A stretch of DNA of 64,000 bases. It comes from Endocalyx cinctus. Its lineage: Eukaryota > Ascomycota > Sordariomycetes > Amphisphaeriales > Apiosporaceae. The translations under genes were made by a program, and so were the position numbers. The stretch lies in the NCBI GenBank assembly GCA_001600455.1, contig BCKC01000011.1, positions 1,019,835 through 1,083,834 of the forward strand, written 5' to 3'. Shown here one piece after another: positions 37,697 to 47,592 of this stretch. Position 1 is the first letter of the stretch, and every line of letters starts with the position of its first letter. Under the pieces are notes generated by a model that was given only the letters and a program-made list of their open reading frames with translations, ran no database searches and was not told the DNA's origin.

Positions 37697-40600
37697 CAGC
37701 GGCGGTATGAAGAGGAATGAAGGAGCATTAATATTAACTTAAAACGAGGTCGAAATTTTTCAAAAGAGAGAGGGAGAGAGAGAGAGAGAAAGGAGGGGGA
37801 AGTAATTCAGAACGTCATAAAGATAAATGAGGATTAAGTATAGATGAGATGAACAGTCAAGCTTTCGTGATTCACTACGGGGATGTAATATAATGTAATC
37901 TATACTTAGGTGAAAAACTGTGCCCGAAGGATTCGCATACTTGAATACGTACATACAATGATAAAATGTGTCTCAGTTAGCAAGAGCTTACTAGGTTACA
38001 TCTTCAGAAGCCCCGTACTCGCGCATGGAATATCCGAACTTTACGTTATTCACATTCAAATCCCCTTCTAAAGCTTGTGGCAGTACCGTATCGGTCCCGA
38101 GATGACGGCCGGGGTAGGTTGATTGCGCACGGGTCTGATGCACGCGCCGGGATCTTGAAGTTCCACGCATGCCATTGGGTGGATATGCTGACAGTCATCG
38201 CTGTCAAAGAAAAAGGGTATGATCGAGTGTGAGAAGGGAATCAAGGCAGCAAGGGGACCTGGGGGAGTGGATAAGCGTTCGCTCATTTCCATTTTCGACC
38301 ACTTGATTTACCTAAGACTTCTTGCGTTATCTAATAATACTCGACAAGTTTCTTAAAATGGACATATTGTAATTTAAACTTTTTCTTGCCAACCCTTGTC
38401 CCCGGCCCTCCATCATCCTCTATATTGTATACATCGGATGAATGAATAGATAATGATTGATAGGAAGGTTTTTTTTTTTATGCCATGGCGGGATTTTATC
38501 ACGTCTGGGGCTGAGACAAAGTGAGAACGCGACCGATCCTATGATTCTTGAAACCAACAAAACCTACTTGGATTTTAGAGTTAGGAAAACTTGCGTGTTA
38601 GAGTTACCTCTGATTAATAAATCGATCAACCAATTACAAATAGGGCTTGCTGGATTCTTTATTCAATTCACCTACAGACGTACGTTGCCTTCATTAGCTT
38701 ACTCTTGGAGACTTCGTCAATCATGATGTATACCGGTATAGAAAGAGGTCTAGCAACCGATACAACAACAATCTGAATCCCGTAGGTTTACCAAACGGAC
38801 CAACGATAGAATATTGGCTTAGAATGAACATCGGTTTCTGGTAGAACTCCAAATGGATTTCAGGGCCTTATCGCTCATCTGCAGGGCCATTGACCGCAGA
38901 TTTCCAGGGTATGATCCCTTTTGATCATTATGTAGGATCGCTTAATGGTGATCACATATTACCCCTCGTAGTGGGCTTCTCTACTTGCATGGTGAAAAGG
39001 AGGGCCGACTGCACGCCTCAAAACGGGATTAAAACACAAAAAGAGTGTGTGCACAATATTTGAGGCTCTCTTTTTTTGACCCGGATTGTGATGCCGGTAG
39101 GCAAGGTGTGATCAGTAAGGCCTCCTATTTTTGTTTTCTTATTTTCTTGTTTGGTAACGATACCTTACGTGAAGGCCTTCTGCCCCCACGGCCACGTTTA
39201 CGCTGAAAAGAAGCGTATATTAGTTTATTTCTTTGCGGGTTAACCCGATTAGAGCTATCTGTCTATTCATTCAGATGTGAGAACGTTCACTGGGCTGACT
39301 CGTCACCTATAATATCAAGGGATTGAGTACATCTCGGCCAGAAACAAGTTTGATATCCTGCGCTTCCACATATCATATCATATTGTGCCGTTGCTATCAC
39401 TGGGTGCTTGGACGACGACGACGACGGCATCTGATCGATATAACTGCATAAATGGATGAAACTATCACATCGATTCATTCGAACCGTATAGAACGATTTC
39501 ATGGAAATGCAACATACGCCTCCAATAATCATGTTATAAATAACCTGATGTTGGTAGCATCGTAGCCACGAGTCGGACATTAACCCTGATGCCGGTATCT
39601 GAACGAGAAGGTGAAAAAATGTACACCTCCGTCTTTTACGAATGATGCATTACCGTATGCGAATTTGAAGCAGTTTCATTTTTCACATCTACCTGCAGAC
39701 TTAAAATATCGCCACAAGCTACGAGACTCAACTATCACGCATTTGTTGAATTAGGAATTATTCGAAGACCAGATATCAGTGCCGAGTAATTGCAACCCAG
39801 AGGTCAATTAAACATCAAGGCCAGCGTAGGAACCGAAATCTGCGTTCGCAAATCATCGAGCCTCTCTTGACGTTGAAGTTTGGGCTGGCGCCTGCGCATC
39901 TAGCGACTTGCCAAACGCGGGTTACGATCTGCTGGTATTCGTGCGGCTTGTCCGACAATCAGTTCCTCCATAAAGTGTCTGGTGATTCCATATTCTTTAC
40001 CCCAAACTCCCCCAGAAGGATTCGTGTTATATCCCGATGCATGTGGTTATTCTAAACTATGACCGGGCCGTCGATTAGCCGTTCGGCACCTTCGGATCGT
40101 CGATGTGTTATGCTAGGTTTAGTGTACATAAAGAAGATGCAATTGTGTCAAAAGGTAGACGATTAAACATGAACAAGCATAGTTGCATTGCACAATTTTG
40201 GAATTCATCAATACATTTATTTATAAACGGATGGGCGGGTCAACACTTATCGGTTTGGAATAATAAAGTATTGGTTCTAAAGTTACTACAGAGAAACAAG
40301 AAAAAAAATATAATTCAGCTCAAATCTGTTGGAGATAGGTTCGAGACACACCGAATTGACATCCATACCAAGCTGGAGCTTCGAGATGATTCTGATCGTC
40401 CCGTCTGTGGCGTTCAGAATTACCCATTCAATCCTGCGTTGGTAAACGTGGTGATGTTTGAGTAGACTACATTTCTAAAGGTGCCGAAAATAGAATGGTA
40501 AATCTGGAGGTATGCAGATAAAGGATAATAAAATATTACCGGGGGTCAATTTAGCGGCCAGGCGACTTCACGAGGTCTAAACTAGCCTAATGCAAAGCCC

Positions 40601-40928
40601 GTAGACTTCACCTCATCATCCGTCTTATTTACTTAGCTAACATCTAGATGCACATCATTCCAGTTCGGCTACCATAAAAAGACTCATTCGACAGGTACCT
40701 AAATCATTAAAATTGATAAATAAAACAAATCATATCATGAAAATTTACGCGTAATTCTCCACTTCGAGGCATCGCGTTGTGGTTGTTTCAGAAACCTTTG
40801 AAGAATTGCTTACTCCAAAACTGATATTCTATATTCTTGTTACTTGCCTAATGAAAAGCTGGTAAGAGTACCTAGCTTTTGGTTCCAGGAAACAAATTAT
40901 GGGCTTATAGACATGGTAATACGCTATA
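37697..40928. other. Intergenic region upstream of SAT4-family and NRDE2 genes
   Basis: About 3.2 kb between divergent genes. It contains a short CT/GA-rich stretch right upstream of the SAT4-family start (37765-37795). ORFs at 38068-38292, 39287-39580 and 40103-40465 have no domain or homology I recognise. Confidence 0.6.
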
Positions 40929-43900
40929 ATGTCATCAAGTAGAGGGAAAGAAGGGAAAAGACCGGTAGTCCCTAAGTTTTCATCCTTTAAACCAAAGCCT
41001 GAAACTTCTATAGACGGAGTGGAGAAGGAAGGCGAGTCAAGACGGCCGAAAGAGGAGGAATACAAGAGCGCCAAAAGAGACCATTCTCATGCACGAGATC
41101 GCCATTCCTCCTCCAATGCGGGCACTTCACATAAATCTGATACATACCAACGCAGCGTATCGCATCGGTCTGTTTCTAAACATAGCGATGAACCAACGTT
41201 GTATCTCCTTGACAAACGAGGTGACCCTTTAATCAGGAGATACGGCGGGAATGACCGCCGAACCATCCCTGCGTATCACCGTATCGGATCAGGACGTGTA
41301 ATGGGTATTAACGGCTTCATGAGAGTAGATCGTTCGGGAATTCATGACATATTCTTTATTCAAGGCGGGTCCGAGAGTAGTTCATTACTGAGTAAGGACC
41401 GAAAGACTCTTTTAGCTAAAGGAATGCGCCTTAATAAATCCCAAACTGTCAGGATTCGGCGAGAACAACCAGAAACAAGTTCTGGGACGGATGATTTCCT
41501 GTCTTTGAAGAGGACGAGGAAACGAAAGCGAGATGGAAATGATTCCGAAGTCGAGTCGGGTGACGACAAGCCCTCGTACAGATCTATTCACGGGAAGAGT
41601 AAACCCCACGAGCACTCCGATAGCGACGAACAGCATGGAAGTGATTCATCGGAAGATGAGGCTGCCACGCAGTTGAACGATCCCCTCACACAAAAGTCAA
41701 TCGACTTGACAAGAAGAACGCGAGAGAATCCAAGTGACATTGATTCTTGGCTACAACTTGTCGATCATCAGGATGTTCTACTTCAGATCAACCAAAGTGA
41801 TGGGAATGGCCCAACTCTTGCAGAGATCAAGAGTTTTGCCGGCATCAAATTATCATTGCTAGAGCAAGCTCTTTCTCATACGGAGGATGAGTCCGTTCGA
41901 GAAAAGCTAAGTCTCAGAATCATGCAAGAGGGAATGAAAATCTGGGAACCAAAAGCAACAACTAAACGTTGGGAAGAAATTAGAGATAAATATCCACAGA
42001 GTTTTGAAATATGGAAGGCGTATATGGATATTCAACAATCAACACTGTCATTGTTCCGTTACGAAGATGTAAAGGCTCTTTACCTTCGCCAGCTACGATC
42101 CTTGAGCCAGTATAAAATGGAGTTTCACTCCGTCGCAGACCAAATCAAGTTCTGGGAAAAGTCGATCTACGCCTTCGTGAGGTTGACACGCCTGATTGCC
42201 GATGCTGGCTATACCGAGCTTGCTACGGCGGCCTGGCAAGCTACGCTAGAGTTGACTTTCGCACGGCCCTCTACACTATCTAACTCGGATCAAGGGGCAT
42301 TAGCTTCTGAGTTTCTTGAATTTTGGGAAAGTGAGGTCCCGCGTATAGGAGAAGATGAGGCCAGAGGGTGGGCGGCGTTCGTACAAAACAAGGAAGCTCA
42401 AGAACCCCCGGAGCCGAGATATTTTCACCCAGCTGAACCACCCAACACGCGTGATAGGTACAAGGCTTGGTCAGCGGTAGAAGAAGACAGGTGCCTGAAC
42501 TCGACAATACCGGCTCGTACTCTCGATGATGGTACAGAAGACGATCCTTTTCGAGTCGTCGTGTACTCTGACATTGAGGATTTGATACTGTTTCTCCCGA
42601 CCGATGCCGTGCCCCATATTCGGCGTCAATTGGTAGACGCCTTTCTGATATTCTGCAATTTACCGCCCGCATTTTACTCGAGCGACATTACTAATACTAT
42701 GATTGAAGACAATTTTGTTATCCGCAATCCTGGGCCAATATTTACCCCACCGACGTCAGGAAATCACGAGGAAAACACTACAATTTCCGAAGAGCAAAGT
42801 ATACAGCCACCTCAGTTCTCTTACCCATACCAAAGTATGTATACGACACATGATATACTATTTCCTTCGAATCACTGGTTCTGTTATATGAATCGTATAC
42901 GCGACTGCATACCATCTGATCAATACCAGTGGATCATAACTACCGTTCGCCAACTCAGTCGCACATTTGGAGTCACAGACCTCGCCCCATACTATCTAGC
43001 ATTTGAATCAAGAAATGAGCCAGGGAACGAAAAGAAAATTGCAAAGACGCTTCTCAAGCAAAACCCCCTTGATATAGACTTGTATCTTGGTTATTCGACC
43101 CTCGAATGGCAAAAGGGAAGCAAAGCCGCTGCTCGCAACGTCCTTTCCGCAGCCTTAAGCTTGCCGAGCATCCATGTTCACGATCGGTTTCGTTTGGGCA
43201 TTGCCTCAGCTTGGCAAGAACTCGAAGATGGCAACCTCGACCAAAGTGCCTTCGTATTATGCAATTTGTCCCAAGATAGTCCCCAAACAGGGCTAGATTC
43301 TAGCAATAGCTTTGCAATCGCGACATCCTCTACGCAGATCCTCAAGACTCGGCAGCTACTAACATCTAAACGAGATTATCTGCTTTCATCCGGTAACAGA
43401 ACACATGCTGTCATTTATGCGGAAGGTCTGGCATTATTCGAGTACTTAACGCAACTGAGCGGCAAAGAGTCGCGTTCGGGGAATCAGGGGGATATTTGGT
43501 CGGCTACTAACCGCATATCGGCCTTCTCCAAGGACCTCGCTTCACGCCATCACGAGAAAAGTCCCGAACACGAGGAATTGCTGCAATTCGCAGCGCGATT
43601 GCTCTACTACCACGCTTCGCACGGGCCGTTCCGCCCGGGTTTCTTACATGAGCAGCTAACACGATATATGTCCATATTCCCGCAAAATACCATTTTCCTC
43701 TCACTTTTCGCGTGGCGACAAGCCCGCCTCAGTATCGACGATAAGGTCCGTTCCCTGTTAACGAACCTCTTATCTTCGTCGTCTTCCTCTAGCGCTGCTA
43801 AGACGCCGCTGAGCACGTACGTCTTCGCCATCCTGCACGAGTTGCGCAACGGGAACGCGCATTCGACGCGGGCGGCTTTCGAAAGGGCCCTCTCGCAATC

Positions 43901-44237
43901 AGGCCCGCACTATCATCACCCGGGACTCTGGATCGCGTATATACACTTTTGCCACCATGAAGATAACAGAACCCACACCAATAAAAAGTTAAGGAGGGAG
44001 AAAGAAAATTCTCGGACTAAGAAAAGGGCTAAAGATGTGTTTTATCGCGCCTTGCAGGCATGTCCCTGGTCTAAGGATGTTTTCATGCAGGGTTTTGGTA
44101 TCCTGGTCCGCGATCTTGACTCGGCGGAGCTAAGGTCAGTTTATACTACGTTATGCGAGAAGGGCTTGCGTGTGCACGTCGATATGGATGAGTTTATCGA
44201 GGCATGGCGGAAAAAAGAAAGAGCGGGGAAGAAGTGA
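40929..44237 (+). CDS. NRDE2-family RNA surveillance factor
   Basis: Single exon of 1102 aa. The N-terminus is Lys/Glu/Ser-rich and disordered. The conserved NRDE-2 block with LYLLDKRGDPLIRRYGGNDR and IPAYHRIGSGRVMG lies at about residues 90-125. A basic/acidic segment with a likely nuclear signal (KRTRKRKRD) follows at about 197. From about 258 (TRRTRENPSDIDSWLQLVDHQD) begins the helical HAT/TPR-like repeat array that fills the rest. NRDE2 proteins (Nrl1 in fission yeast, NRDE-2 in worms) act in the nucleus with Mtr4-type helicases and splicing factors in RNA surveillance and nuclear RNAi. Length fits the family. The gene is convergent with the SGNH hydrolase gene, with 227 bp between stop codons. 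Confidence 0.93.
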   Translation: MSSSRGKEGKRPVVPKFSSFKPKPETSIDGVEKEGESRRPKEEEYKSAKRDHSHARDRHSSSNAGTSHKSDTYQRSVSHRSVSKHSDEPTLYLLDKRGDPLIRRYGGNDRRTIPAYHRIGSGRVMGINGFMRVDRSGIHDIFFIQGGSESSSLLSKDRKTLLAKGMRLNKSQTVRIRREQPETSSGTDDFLSLKRTRKRKRDGNDSEVESGDDKPSYRSIHGKSKPHEHSDSDEQHGSDSSEDEAATQLNDPLTQKSIDLTRRTRENPSDIDSWLQLVDHQDVLLQINQSDGNGPTLAEIKSFAGIKLSLLEQALSHTEDESVREKLSLRIMQEGMKIWEPKATTKRWEEIRDKYPQSFEIWKAYMDIQQSTLSLFRYEDVKALYLRQLRSLSQYKMEFHSVADQIKFWEKSIYAFVRLTRLIADAGYTELATAAWQATLELTFARPSTLSNSDQGALASEFLEFWESEVPRIGEDEARGWAAFVQNKEAQEPPEPRYFHPAEPPNTRDRYKAWSAVEEDRCLNSTIPARTLDDGTEDDPFRVVVYSDIEDLILFLPTDAVPHIRRQLVDAFLIFCNLPPAFYSSDITNTMIEDNFVIRNPGPIFTPPTSGNHEENTTISEEQSIQPPQFSYPYQSMYTTHDILFPSNHWFCYMNRIRDCIPSDQYQWIITTVRQLSRTFGVTDLAPYYLAFESRNEPGNEKKIAKTLLKQNPLDIDLYLGYSTLEWQKGSKAAARNVLSAALSLPSIHVHDRFRLGIASAWQELEDGNLDQSAFVLCNLSQDSPQTGLDSSNSFAIATSSTQILKTRQLLTSKRDYLLSSGNRTHAVIYAEGLALFEYLTQLSGKESRSGNQGDIWSATNRISAFSKDLASRHHEKSPEHEELLQFAARLLYYHASHGPFRPGFLHEQLTRYMSIFPQNTIFLSLFAWRQARLSIDDKVRSLLTNLLSSSSSSSAAKTPLSTYVFAILHELRNGNAHSTRAAFERALSQSGPHYHHPGLWIAYIHFCHHEDNRTHTNKKLRREKENSRTKKRAKDVFYRALQACPWSKDVFMQGFGILVRDLDSAELRSVYTTLCEKGLRVHVDMDEFIEAWRKKERAGKK

Positions 44238-44464
44238 CGTGTAATGAAATTGGGATTCATTATCGCATTGTAATCAGACTTGTGGATTCATAGCTCTATC
44301 TCTAGCTAGTAAACCGCCTCGTCTATCTATCAATCTATGAATCTATGAGTACGCATATATAACATTAAAAGACGGTTGGGTATCGTATGGGCATTAAACA
44401 GAATAATAAAGCAAAGAAAAAAAAAACCAGCTCCTCCCTACTCTCCCCTTCTACTCCGGTTGTT

Positions 44465-45814
44465 TTACTTCTCATCCTCCCACTTCCTCCACCTTTCATA
44501 GATACCATCGCGAATCGCCTCGTGACCTAAACTTCGAGGGTGGAAGGTTTTGCCGTAATACGTGGGGACAAACCACATAGAATTCCTATTCGGTCGAGAC
44601 ACCGCGTCTTGACCTAGCCGAGGCACGGGGGCGGGTTTGAGCGTCGGATCCCGCGCCCGAGCCATCGCCATGTAGCACAAGCTTAACTCACCCCAGTCCC
44701 CGGAACGACGAGCGCGGGGGAGACAAGTATCCGGATCCGTTAGGGGGGAGTCGGGCGGGAGCGTGAGCGGTAGCGGGTCCGCGGCCGTCCCGTTATTGCG
44801 GTGCTCGCGGGCGTTGTCGGGACCGCCGACGAGGAAGAACCAGGTCTCGTTGCGGGCGTAATCCGGTTCGCTGACACCGGGTTCGCAGAAGCGATGTCCG
44901 TCGAAGGAGGAATCGTAGTCGACGAAGAGGAGCTTTTCGGCGCCGCCGAAGCGCTCGTTGACCTGCGCCACCGTCTGCCGCAGCTTCGCGTTGACGCGGG
45001 CCACGAGGGCGTTCATGTCCCGCCGGAGCTCCTTCTTCAGCTTCGGCCCGTCGCCGAACCACACGCCCAGGGACATGTCGTCGCAGGCGTCGGTGTCGGC
45101 GTTGAAGAAGCCGGCGTACCCCGTGACGGTGACGACGAAGTACGGCTTCTTCTCCCAGCGGACGCGGTCGAGGATCTCGGTCACGAGGACCCGCAGGCGG
45201 ACGTCGAAGTCGGCGCCCTCGATCTGGTCCCGCGACGAGGCCAGGGCGGCGGCGCAGGTGCCCGAGTAGAAGCCGTAGAAGCGGAACACGCAGGCGTTCA
45301 TGACGTCGAAGAAGCCGAGGTCGTTGCCGCCGACCGACAGCAAGGCGAAGTCGGCGGCTAGGGTCCCGTTGATCCGGTCTATCTGGCTGGGCGGACCGTC
45401 TTTCCCGGACGAGTCGGGCCCCGAAAGCATGTCGACGGTGGTGGCGCCGGTGCACGAGAGGAATTGGAAGGCTACCTGCGAAGGGTCGAGACCTTGGCTG
45501 GCGGCTAGGTCGGCGGCGATCAGGTGCGCGTGCGCGCCCAGGCCGTGCCGGCATTCGTCTTCGGTCCCGTTGAACCCGGTGCCGATCCCGGCGTTGTAGG
45601 AGTCGCCTAGGGAGAGGAAACCGGTCCGGGTTCGACCTTGAGGTCGTCCGCGCAGGATGGTTCCATCTTTGCCTGTAGTTATTGGGGGTACGAGGATATG
45701 TTGTTGATTATCCGATACGGCTGACGATGGTGATATTGGGAAGGTAAAGAGACAAGGTAATAGGAATGATATTAAGCTGCGGAGCTGAAGACGAGAATTG
45801 TTTCTTATATACAT
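44465..45814 (-). CDS. Secreted SGNH/GDSL-family hydrolase (lipase/esterase)
   Basis: Single exon of 449 aa. An N-terminal signal peptide (SLISFLLPCLFTFPI) is followed by block I FLSLGDSYNAG with catalytic S72, GGND at 162-165 (oxyanion Gly/Asn) and the C-terminal FHPRSLGHEAI with catalytic H431. The usual Asp three residues before the His is absent, so a Ser-His dyad, as in some actinobacterial SGNH esterases, is likely. Several N-glycosylation sequons (NGT, NET) support secretion. It probably hydrolyses ester bonds of lipids or wall polymers outside the cell; the substrate is unknown. The central part is markedly GC-rich, which produces long overlapping ORFs in the other frames. Confidence 0.9.
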   Translation of the reverse strand: MYIRNNSRLQLRSLISFLLPCLFTFPISPSSAVSDNQQHILVPPITTGKDGTILRGRPQGRTRTGFLSLGDSYNAGIGTGFNGTEDECRHGLGAHAHLIAADLAASQGLDPSQVAFQFLSCTGATTVDMLSGPDSSGKDGPPSQIDRINGTLAADFALLSVGGNDLGFFDVMNACVFRFYGFYSGTCAAALASSRDQIEGADFDVRLRVLVTEILDRVRWEKKPYFVVTVTGYAGFFNADTDACDDMSLGVWFGDGPKLKKELRRDMNALVARVNAKLRQTVAQVNERFGGAEKLLFVDYDSSFDGHRFCEPGVSEPDYARNETWFFLVGGPDNAREHRNNGTAADPLPLTLPPDSPLTDPDTCLPRARRSGDWGELSLCYMAMARARDPTLKPAPVPRLGQDAVSRPNRNSMWFVPTYYGKTFHPRSLGHEAIRDGIYERWRKWEDEK

Positions 45815-46950
45815 GTCGTCTCAAAAACCGACGAGATGTAACGATTTGTAGCGTTATTGTCGGTGAAAAAGGGATTAGTGTATGTCATGACTCTATATTT
45901 CCGTCAACTAGGTATAGTATAAAAAGGAGAAAAAGAAGAAGTATCTAAGATTTCATTTTACTATAAGATCAGGCTTCCCTCTCTTTCTTTTACTTGGAGT
46001 GGACGTCGCACGTAGGCAGATATTTAACGTTAAGAGCTTAGATACCGAGTCCAGTATTACTCAGTATACATATCAGAAGACCTACGGTAGCGTTGCTCAG
46101 TCGAGGCTATTGAGCCAATCCTTTCAGCACATGTACGTCGGAGAGGTGTCAACGAGTCGAGGTCGAATAAAACAATGACTACTAGATAAATAACCACTCC
46201 ATATTTGTATATCTCGCATATTTAGTTGTTAGACTTGTGTTTTATTTTATTTAGTATCTTATAGATATCCAATGGATGGAGAGAAATGCGAAAAGAAGTT
46301 GGAAGTTTAGAAGAAAACAACTTGAGTACTTGAGTCAGCATTTGAGCAAAGACCTTATATTTTAAGAGGTGGCATTGATTGCTGTACCTAGGGTATTTAA
46401 GTAAGTGTACCTAGGAGACTGCTAGGTTACTAAGTCTAGGTACTTTAAGTAGTAATGTTAAGCTTAGATTGCAGAATACTTTAGGGGTTCGGGGTTTGTT
46501 ATAAACTAATGACGCCTAATCAGAATATGATTGCGTACCTACTTAAGTACTTAAGTAGTGGACTTAAGCCTACTTTTAAGCCTACAGGCATGACCGTTTC
46601 AACACCATCTTAGCGGGATATCCACCGAAAATATATATATCCAATCAGTAACGCAGTATTCTAGAAATCAAGGGTTCAAATGCAATATGACATAATAAGA
46701 AAGCAAGTAAACTTGGTTAAGTTTGTTTGATTGACCCGAGATCTTCGGGAAGAAGCTCTCTTTCTATCGTCTATCTTCATCTCTCTTGATTTATCTCGAC
46801 CTCTTCATATCCATGGATATATCTTCATAATTTTACTCGTAAACATGAATTAAAAGAAAATAATATAAAAGAGAATAGAGAATAATAATAATAATAATAA
46901 CAAGAAGAAGAAGCAGATAAAAAGACTAAGATAAGAATTAATATATATCA

Positions 46951-46981
<31 letters not shown>

Positions 46982-47592
46982 GAGATTATCCACCATCGAA
47001 GCCATCCTCTTTCTTAGTCGGTGTTTTAACATTAATCCCTTCTCAATGAATCGTAACACCAAGACGCGATAAACGTTCACGTGGAATTTCCGATTTCGAT
47101 ATCCACCCACCACCACTTTCTCCTCCTCTTCAAACAAAAAACCGTCTGTCTATCACTCTTTGATTATCCCACATCATTCCCTTAAATAGTAGTTATACGC
47201 AGTTGTTTATGTCAGTTGCAACTGTCACGCGCCCTCCCCGACTTATGTCACTCATTTCAAATATTCCCATCCTTGTTTGATTCTTAATATGTTCAGTATG
47301 GGATTAAGCACTGTCCTTTATTGGTAGCATCCCACGGCATTTACTCGTATTCACCACCCCCCTCCTAAAATTGGAATCGTTGGTTACCTGGAGCCTTGCA
47401 TGCGACGAAGGTCAGCCTACATACATAACGCTGTGTCGCCTAATTGGAGCTTATCATTTATTTTATCCCCTCCAGAAATAGCATAGCTTCAATCATAAGC
47501 TTAAACCTGAACGTGACACTTTCCGTGGCTGGCTGGTTCTTTTCAATATCCGAACTCGAATCGTAGAGACGTGACTTCGACTTTCGCCCGAC
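45815..47592. other. Shared upstream region of the SGNH hydrolase and CLC genes
   Basis: About 1.8 kb between divergently transcribed genes. It contains tacttaag/cctagg palindromic stretches (46380-46580) and an inverted pair of trinucleotide repeats (46881-46981). A 95-codon minus ORF across these repeats encodes poly-Asn and is treated as spurious. Confidence 0.6.
46881..46981. repeat. Inverted pair of trinucleotide repeats (AAT)n / (ATT)n
   Basis: About 20 bp of AAT units (46881-46900) and about 31 bp of ATT units (46951-46981) are separated by 50 bp. The two are complementary, so transcripts or single strands could form a stem-loop. Confidence 0.85.

Noticed and set aside
38068..38292. 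74-codon minus ORF upstream of the SAT4-family gene
   Set aside because: Mixed composition without a domain or plausible splice partners.
40103..40465. 120-codon plus ORF between the SAT4-family and NRDE2 genes
   Set aside because: No motif or family resemblance, and its length is not exceptional for AT-rich intergenic DNA.
44793..45554. 253-codon Arg/Pro-rich minus ORF and 186-codon plus ORF overlapping the SGNH hydrolase gene
   Set aside because: Shadow frames of a GC-rich coding region; composition is typical of frame artefacts and there is no domain.
46660..46700. Possible tRNA B-box (gggttcaaatgc)
   Set aside because: No T-arm or acceptor stem can be formed around it; other B-box-like matches in the window failed in the same way.
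46850..47137. 95-codon minus ORF with poly-Asn and poly-Leu
   Set aside because: It is generated by trinucleotide and AAG/AAT repeats and has no conserved part.
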